A DNA stretch of 64,000 nt from assembly GCA_977006965.1 (NCBI GenBank), contig OZ345355.1, forward strand, positions 496,001-560,000, given 5' to 3'. Below are positions 53,189 to 64,000 of this stretch, piece by piece. Under the pieces are notes generated by a model, which searched no databases, was not told the origin of the DNA, and saw nothing but the letters and a program-made list of their open reading frames with translations. The position numbers were made by a program, and so were the translations under genes. How positions within the stretch are numbered: the first letter of the stretch is position 1; every line of letters starts with the position of its first letter. Origin of the DNA: Phymatolithon calcareum (lineage: Eukaryota > Rhodophyta > Florideophyceae > Hapalidiales).

Positions 53189-53533
53189 CTATTTATTTTC
53201 GGGTATATGCCCATTTTCATAGCCTCCTAGGACGGACTGCGGTTCCATTAAAGCGAACTCGGGACTTTCGGATTGTTCACACAGGACGCCAGGCTCATCT
53301 TTAACCAGTGGTGGTTGCACAGCAGTGTCGACATGGTTAGGGAACGACGCGACAGTTGGAGGCTTGTTCTCATCTTTATCCAAATTTTGCGCTGAATCTG
53401 GTGTTTTTGTCATTCCTCCGGCTTCGGCGGCTCCTCTGGTGGGCGGCGCGCGATCGTATGCGATACTTTTTCTCCCGGCAAAGTCCGGAGTGGTCTTGAA
53501 ATCCGGCAAGGGCTTCGATTGAAAGCATCCCAT
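53189..53533 (-). CDS. Small protein with N-terminal dual-acylation motif
   Basis: 114 aa if started at the internal Met that gives MGCFQSKPLPDF. The open frame extends further upstream, but this start creates a Gly2-Cys3 with a following Ser/Lys: the consensus for N-myristoylation plus palmitoylation, as in Src-type kinases. The rest is hydrophilic, Pro/Ser/Asp-rich and probably disordered, with no domain recognised. It would be held at the plasma membrane. A chance frame is possible; the start choice rests on the motif alone. Confidence 0.5.
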   Translation of the reverse strand: MGCFQSKPLPDFKTTPDFAGRKSIAYDRAPPTRGAAEAGGMTKTPDSAQNLDKDENKPPTVASFPNHVDTAVQPPLVKDEPGVLCEQSESPEFALMEPQSVLGGYENGHIPENK

Positions 53534-54650
53534 GATGAAGCGATTTGTTAGGGGGTGAGAATTTCGTCTAGACGAAGTGCTTGGTGGCGGAAGAAGTACA
53601 AGAACTGCAGAAGCTGGCGGCAGGGTTTTTTGTGCATGCCCACCAATACTGTATGCTAGTACAGATCTTTTGTACTTGGTCGTCATAGAAGATGGCGGGT
53701 GTGGTTAGCAGTACATCCACACCGCGGATTACAACACCTGTTGTGCTCCGTATCTTCATTAGTGTTTCCGTGGATAGACTTGAATGCATAGTCGCAAATG
53801 AGGAAAATGTGTCGATTTTGCTCCCAAAGCCTCATTTGCAAGAGGACAGGTTTTCGTGTGTTTGTGAATTATATTCAGTCAAATATGCGTGATGCTTGTT
53901 TCTTTTTTCTAGCTAAGACGCTTGTAAGTCTTTTGTCGGCGTACTTTTCACTGCGAACGAAGCTCGCAAAATTAGTATCTGTAAGCACGTTACAATAACG
54001 TCATCAGTTTCTGTTCGTAATCTACCGTAGTTCCCAATGAGGTACAGTACGCTGGAGTGTTTTCTACCAATGAGAATCAACAAGCAGTGCTCCATTAATC
54101 TGAATTATGGTATTTTCTCCGTTTAGATTACTACAGGATATAATCCTGCTAACTAATTAGAAAAGCACCTTTGCCTGCCTCTCGAAATAAGATTCCACTC
54201 GGTGTAAACGTAGGGGTTCCACGATTTGGGGGGGGGTCCATGCGGACGGTCAACAATACGCCATGCGTAAACAGTACAATACTTCACTCCGTAGCGGAAA
54301 ACGAAGTCGATAGTCGAGGAGAACGGTGTGAAATAAGTAAGTTTCTTTTGCTGTACGCTACACAATCTAAAATGTTCTTCCTTTCTTCCTCTAGTAGAAT
54401 ACTTGTACCGCTGATATCTAAACATAAGCAACTTATTGGAGATCTGCAGTGCCTCACGGAAATAGCAGAGCACGGACCCGTGTACAGAGCAGATTTTTCG
54501 GTGGGCCGTGACATCAGCGATTAGTTGGTAGTTTAATTTGCATGTCTGTCAAATTCTAGGCGATACCAACAAGACAAGCTTGGCTCGGCCATCACCCATT
54601 TCGTTAAAGTAGTGCAATATAGGCGCGTATCACAATCTTGGAATCATAAC
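53534..54650. other. No recognisable gene
   Basis: Spacer up to the first H4 stop codon. A run of seven G's lies near 54230. Confidence 0.4.
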
Positions 54651-55815
<1,165 letters not shown>

Positions 55816-57051
55816 ACTGTCTGTCGTCGGCTCTGTACAATAGTCTTGCTTTTGAGTAAAATCCTATTTTCCCTCCCAAGATTGGCTTCTAAAATTTTTT
55901 CTGTAAGGTATGCATATCTGACCTCAGCTGGCGATGAGGCAAGAGTAGGAAGTTCCCTCCAGTCACTTCGACTTAGCTAATGAGTAGTCTTGTTGGTGAG
56001 CACAAGGAAACCCTTCAAGAAAATACGAGCTATATGCAGCAACGGAGAAACCATCCATCCCATGACCCACTATCTTCAATCAGTATAACGGAAACGAAGA
56101 ACCCCTGGCTCGCGGAGATAGAGGCAGCAAGTGAGGAGGTCAGAAGTACAAGTCAGGGCTATGGCGAAGGATTTCCTGCAGAATTATGCCCGCCAACGTA
56201 ATGCATATCGACGCTATACCGTTTGAACAAGCCCTACGCAACCCAATCGAGAGACAGACTCGCCCCGTGATACTGAATTTCCGATGCGCAAAGAAGAAGA
56301 AGAAATGGAGACTATTACAAACCGAATATGCGAAAAGGATTCCTCGGGTCTAGCACATGATAGCTGTTCGAATACTTCGTGGGCGAATCTTGGCGCCATA
56401 CTGGACCTGCATAGGTGCGTGCCCTTGTCCGGTCTTTCCAGAACATCATCGCAGAGGTCATCGCCAAAAGCAGGCGGAAAGACGCGGCAAACGAACCCGT
56501 ATGTCGTGCACTGGGTTGATAGTGACCGCGGTGGAAGGCTTGTTCCATCGATAGGCCACCGAAGGCGATCCAGTGATACTGGTTCGCGGCCTTGTTGTCA
56601 TGTATTCTGGTGCGGGTGTACGTGCGTACTGTAGAAACAGGGCTCAGAACTGTCCAATGTGGAATTGCGAGCGCAGTGGCATTCGGGGCGCACCGAACAT
56701 AGCGCAAAGACATATGTAATTCTCATGAGACTTTCAACAAGCTGGAAACGAGGCAAACGTGGAATAGGGCGAGATGCTCCCTGTGATGGCCAGACCGGAC
56801 CGGACCGGACCGGACAAGAAAGAACACATCATTTTATGCCGATAAGCACAGGAGCTCTCAAGAGACCGCCATTCAGGCTTTGGCGTTGGGGATGGCAAAT
56901 TTGACTCTGGTTTTGCTTTTTTCTCGCAAGGTTAGTTGGCTGATGAGGACAAGTGATCAAAATGGCAGATTCGAAAGCTACAAACGTGCACTGTTTTGAT
57001 TCTCGCTGTTTTCTCGCAATATCCTTCTAGCCAATGTATTCATTGGCTTGA
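55816..57051. other. No recognisable gene
   Basis: A short GGACC microsatellite (about four units) lies near 56794-56816. Otherwise nothing. Confidence 0.4.
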
Positions 57052-58158
57052 ATGATATTTAATGGCGCACCTTCAGGATCTCACTGCAAACGAATGCAGC
57101 TAAATCTGGATGCACGGCATTGTAAACCGATCTGCAAACTGCGAGCACCGTCCCTGCCCAGAGTCGTCATCTTTCCCGCCGTCCCTCCTCCAGTGACCGA
57201 TGACAGTGACACACAGCCCTTAGCGCCTCACTTCCACAGCTCTTTTTCGCGCGTCAGCTCTTTCTTGTCATCCGACGACGAAAACGCCCTTCCTTCGCTC
57301 CGCCGCACACGATCACCGTCCATCAAAGGCGCGCACAGAGCTTACGTACTGGGTGAAACACTGGGCAGCGGTGTCTCGAGCGTCGTCCTGGCCCGCATTC
57401 ATACAGAAACTCTCCATGTTGTCGACGTCAAAGTTCTCGACCTTCATCGTCTTCCAAGACATCCAGGCGGTGTTGCTCCTGTCAATGCGGACATATGAAT
57501 CCGACGCGAACTAGGCAAGAAACCACATCGAAATGTAATTGCTTTCAAGAACTTGATGCGCGATGACGCAAAGCGCAAAATCTACCTCGCCATGGAAAAG
57601 ACAACCGGTACTCCTGTACGGAATCTCATGCAAGAGGAGGAACAAGGCGATATGCGACAAGGTCGAAGACTGCCTCATACTCAGGCGGCCAATATCATCG
57701 CGCAGGTACTCTCGGCGTTGGAGTATGCGCACGAACGTGGTTTCGTGCATCACGACGTGAAGCCTGCCAATCTGTTGCTTACTTCCGCCGGCGTCATAAA
57801 GCTTTCGGTGTGCTAGTCCTTGGATAGATATGACGCTAGTGATTCTGTTACGCAACCTTCGAGCACCCCAGCGTTCCACGCACAAGAAATTTCTGACGGA
57901 GAAGAATCATATAGCGGTACAAAGGACGATGTTTGGGCCTTAGGTGTTACCGCCTTCTACATGCTTTGCGGCGAGCTGCCGTTCAATGCGCTTACACGCA
58001 TTCAGTTGTACAGCACCATCACGGAAGGCAAGTATCGATTCCCAAGCGATCTGAAAGATGAATTGCCGGCCGGTGCTGTGGACGCCATTGAAAAATGCTG
58101 CGCGTCAATTTCAAGGAAACGTGGAGCGTCGTTCAGCTTTTGCATCATCCGCGGATAA
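57052..58158 (+). pseudogene. LKB1/STK11-like serine/threonine kinase, inactivated
   Basis: One plus frame carries a kinase domain in order: glycine loop LGETLGSGVSSVVL; DVKVLDLHRLPRHPGG with the VAIK-type Lys; HRNVIAF; ALEYAHERGFVHHDVKPANL (catalytic loop with Asp, Lys and Asn intact); TPAFHAQEISDGEESYSGTK; DDVWALGVTAFYMLCGELPF; and LYSTITEGKYRFPSDL. The sequence and the GSPAFQPPEI-type activation segment match LKB1 best. Two in-frame stops (TGA 57496-57498, TAG 57814-57816) interrupt it, the DFG-type motif at the second is lost, and near 58095 the coding text moves to another frame (MLRVNFKETWSVVQLLHHP). LKB1 phosphorylates AMPK-family kinases. This copy cannot make a full kinase. Confidence 0.75.
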
Positions 58159-61100
58159 CGTTGGCCAGAAAACCACTCCAATGGAGGAACAAATCGCAAG
58201 TGGCTGGATGCATGTTGACGCCAAGACGTTCAATGTTTTCGAACTTGCCATTTGCCACATGGAAACCGACGGACAATTCCCACCTTCTCCGAGCACGGAT
58301 TCACAGTCTCTCGCCGCAGAACGTTCAGGATTCTCGGCATCTCTCCTCTCACCACCGCCTCGGCCGACATCTGCAGTGCGTGACCAATCCAGTTTGTTTT
58401 CAGGTGGACTTTTTGACCCGCCATCTCCGAAGCAGCCTGTGGGTGACACATCAGCGTCCTGAAAACCCTCTTCTGACCCCGTCCAGCTCCGACTCTGATT
58501 TACTGCCAGGCACTTCACGACAATTCCCAGGCACCAGCGGAGGAACTCCTGGAAGCGGGGACACCCGAGGAAGGTTGGATCTTTTGGAAGATCCTGTGTA
58601 CAAAGGCAAACTGCGAGAAGGATTCGCGCGAGTATCGGCGGTTTTGGTTTTGGCTCTCGGACGAATAGCAGGACCAGCTCAGGAATCAAGAGCATTCTGT
58701 CCAGGTCCACTCAAACCTCTCGGAGGTTAAATCTAATTCGGATCGACAGTAATGCTGAAGGCGCGGTAACAATTTCGGGCGCGCAAGTTTCGTGATGACC
58801 GGCGGTTGGCATCGCGAAAGCCGCTCCAAAAAAATCTTCTGGAACTGCAGATGCAGATGGCGTTGTCGAACCCGCATCGACCGTAGCGGAGCAGTTCGGT
58901 GGAGCTGAACATGCAGGGTCTGCGGGTAGTATCGAAAACGGTGATGACACTTTGGGCAGTGCGTTGGATTCCCCAGATATTGATGTGTTCCAACCGACAG
59001 ATTTCACCTCGGATACCGCGGCAGAGAATGACACGGAGCTTGCAGTCGCTCTTGATGGAGCCGAAGTAACCAGATGTTCTGACATTGGGGACCCTCTCCA
59101 ACAATTCGAGAATAGATTTGACGCTTTTGACGGCAGTGGGGACACAATCGATCAATAATCCGGACACTAGCGGCGACATGCATGTCCGATGCCGTCAGGG
59201 TACCACGAGCCACACCGCTTGCGCCGAACCTCCCAACCAACGGCAAGCAATCCCGGACGGGGCTCAGAGCGATATCGCGCCGCTGAAGGAGCAAAGGACT
59301 GTAGTGTCCAGCCATATCAGTCTGTCAGATCGAATGCCCGTGATGTCGGTCCCAGGCATGAGGTACGAATCGAGCCTCACAACTTTCGTTGCCAGTTCAG
59401 TGCATCTGTATTCCAAACGTCCGTATTCCAAACGCAACTTGCAAATTCCGGAGGGGGCGGGCAGCATCGCTGCCGCGCCGAATGGAGCTCGAGCTCGCGC
59501 CCGATCGAGGGCACACGTACTGTAGCGGAACCCAGATCGGTATATTAGCATATGATACAGAATTATCAATTACTCGTCGCCATAACGAAGGCGTCGCGAA
59601 TGCAGTTGAGGTCTCGATATGATGCCAAAATCGCATTGGAGCGGCTCCACCGCCAGTGTGCGCAAGTTCGATGCTCTCCAGGCCTCACATGGGGCATGAA
59701 GGTGGAGGTAACGCTCTGAACTAGGTCAGTTTTGTCTCAGAAGTCACCTTTCAACTTGACACTGAGTATCTTGAGCTCAGCAGGTAGGGATCTTTGTACA
59801 TGGGATTCTATACTGTCTATCGAGCAGGGACGTGCTTAAATTTTCTACCGGCGTTAATTTGCACGCCGGTAAATCGATGTTCGAGTTTGGTGATTATTGG
59901 GCAAAATCCTGGGCATACAAACCTGAAGTGCGCACTTCGCAACTGAAGAACTGTTCAGATGAGCGCCGGACTGTGGATTATAATTTTGGGCGTTGCCCTA
60001 CTCTGGGGTATCGAAGTTAGTAGGCAGGAAGAGCCTGAAGGCTGGAATTGTCGGCTGGATTCAATTCAGCGGTGAAACGCTCACCAAGTTCCTTTGCTGC
60101 AAAAGAAAGATATTCAGTCTGTCAATTTCAAGGAAGGGCATGGTATAGAAAGAATTATTTTGTTGGTCTCGAGCACGTACGCTTGAAAGCCTTCAAGAAG
60201 AACGAGCAATGGGAAATAACTGAAGCGTCGACGTTTCTTGGATAAATTGCGCCAGCTCGGTCGACAGGTTGGTCACAATAAGTCCCCCTGCATTGACCTG
60301 TATCAGCAGATGGAGCAGAAGAGAGAATTATATAGTATTTGAAGGCTACCAACGCATCTGCAGACTTCTGTGCGTGAACGAGAGATGATCTTCTATTTCG
60401 AATAGAGGTGTATGCATAAACATTGTTTTCCTTGCCGCGCAGCTCGGACTACCTTCACACCAGTGCGATAGCTGAACCAACAGTTCGTTCAAACCGGAGG
60501 CACGGGTCATGAGCAATCCATGGCAATGGAACAGTCGTCTCGGCAATCCGGAGCACGCCTTGGCGGTTCCGGCAATGTCGTCTGACGCTTGTGTGATATC
60601 CTATATTACCATCGACTTCAGTGCCCGCTCTTCGTGGACTTGTACTTCTCTTTGTTGCAAGGCTCCCTGCGTCTGGCATGAACGCCGATTGAATCCATCC
60701 CATTATGGAGCTCTATGTTCGACAACTGCTGTTTTTGTCGAGATGAACTTGCAAATGACAAAAGTAGTTGAGCCAAGCGATTTGCATTACGCAGAGAATC
60801 TTACTCTGAATACCATCAGCCACGCAGACATTGTTCACGTCTGCGAGTGGAGCTAGCCATTCTATATTCCCTGTGCTCATTCCTGTGTCGGAAGGCATCA
60901 TTGGGGCTAACACCCGCAGATATTGTGGATACCTCCCTAATTGGCGCAGAACGGAGTCCAAGGGCAAGTAGAAGCGTTCTGTTCTTCGAAGTTTTGTGTG
61001 CAGCAATTCTTCCAGATCTTCCTCGAGAATTCTGCCGCCATTCATAATCGCTAATATGCGCCTTCCAAATGAGCATTATAGGAGGACAGGCAAGCTTGTC

Positions 61101-61319
61101 CGGGAAAGCAGGACAGTTTGCGTTATTGCCACTGCAAACGGGTGGTACATACATGCGTAATAGGTGCACGGGCGCAGGCTGCTCAGTTTGCCAAAGACAC
61201 ATAATGTGATTTGACAATACAGGGCGTACTAAGAACAGATGAAGGATATTTTAAGTTTATTTCATACAAGCGTCAAATTGTGGCCGACCGCAAAGAAACA
61301 CATCTTGTTCGGTCTTAAA
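58159..61319. other. Mostly unrecognised; possible tail of the kinase pseudogene
   Basis: Plus frames 58160-58730 and about 58800-59158 are Ser/Pro/Asp-rich and could be a decayed kinase C-terminal tail. A perfect 8-bp hairpin ACCGGCGT/ACGCCGGT lies at 59848-59871. No other gene is recognised. Confidence 0.35.
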
Positions 61320-62516
<1,197 letters not shown>

Positions 62517-62884
62517 ACTGTTTGTCGTCGGCTCTGTACTTTAGTTTTATTACTGGTTAAAATCTTTTTTTTGTACTGTTCATCTGCTTCTGTTCTCCAC
62601 CATGTCTTCGGAAGTGCCTATTGCATCCTACAATCAAAATGGAACCTGGAAGGGACTTGGCTCAGGCACAGAGGGATATCTGATACCTCGAAGAGGACGA
62701 ACTGTTCAACGTACCAGCGAAAAGGCCGCGGAAGGAAAGGTCGCCCACAAGTAAGGAAGACTGCGAATCTACCGTGCATGGAGCGAGACAGAGAAGGCCG
62801 AAAAACGCAAATTTCTGCGGATATGAACGAGAATCAAAATCTAGTATTCCAGAAAAAAACAAACTTTGAACGGTCAAGTGGTTT
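62517..62884. other. No recognisable gene
   Basis: Only short frames without motifs; possibly decayed LINE sequence continuous with the next feature. Confidence 0.35.
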
Positions 62885-63185
62885 TTCGGCTGCTTCCCCC
62901 CGCGAAATCCCTCGACGTATGTCCGCAGTTACGACGAACTAGCCACGATTCTGTTGGAAACCCTTGAACGCAACCTAGCAAAACCACAGATGGATGGCAG
63001 AGCTGAAGAGGAAGTGAAACAAGCGATGGACAAATTAATGATGCTCGAAATCGAGATGAAAGAGGAGATGATGGTGTGATGATAGAGGCGGGACGTTGTA
63101 GTTTTGCCCGGAAAGGTTACAGCACAATGCGAAGCTGCACTGGTGTTGGCGTGCACCGGCGATGAGGGCTTCTAAAATAAAAACA
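62885..63185 (+). pseudogene. LINE 3' end fragment
   Basis: The frame reads DELATILLETLERNLAKPQ..EEEVKQAMDKLMMLEIEMKE. This aligns with the last 50 residues of the LINE at 36-37.7 kb (DKFGKIISRLLHTVETSLAR..YEDME). The tail GATGAGGGCTTCTAAAATAAAAA follows. Confidence 0.6.
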
Positions 63186-63439
63186 TACAATTTCCTGCCC
63201 TCCTATTGCGTCCGAGACTTAGTGACTATTAATGGCGGAAGCTGCAACAGCGTCCATGTATATACTTTTTGAGCGCTTGCGGGAAGAATTCGGATTTCGC
63301 GCAAGCAGTGGGGCATGCCTTGCACTTCTGCAACCACGTAAGGTATGGGAATATTCTCGAAACTGTCGTTCAGGGCACAAAATTTATGAACTGTATTCAT
63401 GTTCTTCCTCGGTAGGTTGCAGTGCAGTTATGGATTAGT
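63186..63439. other. No recognisable gene
   Basis: Short spacer between two LINE fragments; nothing seen. Confidence 0.4.
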
Positions 63440-64000
63440 CCTTTATAGCTATTCAAAAGCGCTGGCGCAAAAGTCGGGCTCATGAGCACTCTAAGCATGA
63501 CAAGGAAAGGATACATCACAGAAAAATGCATCAGGCTTTTCAAAGCATTAATCAGGCCGGTATATGAGTACGCCACGCATATAACTCCTGACACAATCCG
63601 AGTATCGAGAGCAGCAGTGAAAGTCCAAAAGGACATCACAACGATACTGTTTGGAAAGTGGACAGGGCGGCACTGGAGAAGACTAATGAAGCTATAGAAC
63701 CATGTGAGTTCCGCCGACAGCACCTGCTCTCAAAGTTAACGCGAAGACTTAGGAAGGTTGTGGAGGAGACACGCAACGCTGGGGCAGAGCTGGAACTCGA
63801 GACGCTGGACCGCATGCGAAAATCGAACACGCCAGCTGATATCCAAAACAGGGGTGCCCTCCGACTAGCCTGGGAACAAGAAGAACGCCGCGCTAGGAAA
63901 ATTACCTTTTCCAAGAATGGTCTACCGCACCAAGCAGTGAGGATGAAAGAAAGCAACCACAGAATTCTCTGTGCAAGATGGTTTGTAGGTCAGTTTCTAA
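63440..64000 (+). pseudogene. LINE fragment running off the window
   Basis: The frame at 63482-63697 contains KCIRLFKALIRPVYEYATHI, matching the segment after the RT domain of the LINE at 36.9 kb (KVYKALIQPRWEYAMHLTPW). A frameshift follows, and a second frame to the window end has ELETLDRMRKSNTPADIQNR. The 3' end lies outside the window. Confidence 0.7.

Noticed and set aside
55816-55850. Histone 3' stem-loop after H3
   Set aside because: The shared GTCGTCGGCTCTGTAC does not form the animal-type 16-nt stem-loop.
56794-56816. GGACC microsatellite as a feature of interest
   Set aside because: Short simple repeat with no context that suggests a role.

Overview
The window is nuclear DNA of a eukaryote. 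It has head-to-head histone H4/H3 gene pairs, TATA-driven intronless genes with AATAAA signals, and a dense load of LTR, LINE and DNA transposons. Compact intronless genes among Ty3/gypsy elements would suit a red alga such as a florideophyte, but that assignment is inference. I saw no rRNA, tRNA or CRISPR array.

Layout. 1-11 kb: a TA-flanked mariner/pogo-like element (1814-2734), a decayed coding region of unknown type (3585-5368) and a LINE scrap (about 9.79-10.58 kb, minus). 11.3-15.1 kb: a minisatellite, then the rotted 3' part of a chromodomain-bearing Ty3/gypsy element (minus) with its polypurine tract and LTR. 16-18.8 kb: an unknown broken ORF, a GC-rich fold-back and a divergent, truncated histone H3-like gene whose last codons lie in a 134-bp tandem repeat. 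19.4-22.2 kb: a 930-aa VioB/RebD-like protein (minus). 24.5-32 kb: a solo LTR, LINE 3' ends and two inverted-repeat elements with subterminal palindromes, one carrying piggyBac transposase remnants. 32.5-33.3 kb: a secreted CAP-domain protein.

36.1-46.6 kb is the most interesting part. A 5'-truncated LINE with a 13-bp target duplication and poly(A) tail was itself hit, at its tail, by a complete Ty3/gypsy element (37901-46563) with two identical 321-bp LTRs, so this insertion is very recent. Gag and Pol are on the minus strand and joined by a textbook -1 frameshift signal. The integrase ends in three AT-hooks instead of a chromodomain. On the opposite strand, between pol and the 3' LTR, the element carries its own gene (38729-40051). 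Its N-terminus aligns without gaps to the whole histone H3 tail, including the K4 and K9 contexts, and its C-terminal half has a Cys-His-Asp pattern like papain-fold peptidases. One in-frame TAG separates the Cys from the His and Asp. A four-copy 93-bp repeat lies between this gene and pol. I take this antisense H3-tail-mimic gene as the best candidate for an undescribed system.

46.6-64 kb: a solo LTR of the chromodomain family, LINE fragments, a 391-bp MITE with a 9-bp target duplication, a small protein with an N-terminal dual-acylation motif, and two near-identical H4-H3 pairs flanking a dead LKB1-like protein kinase gene. A LINE fragment runs off the right edge.
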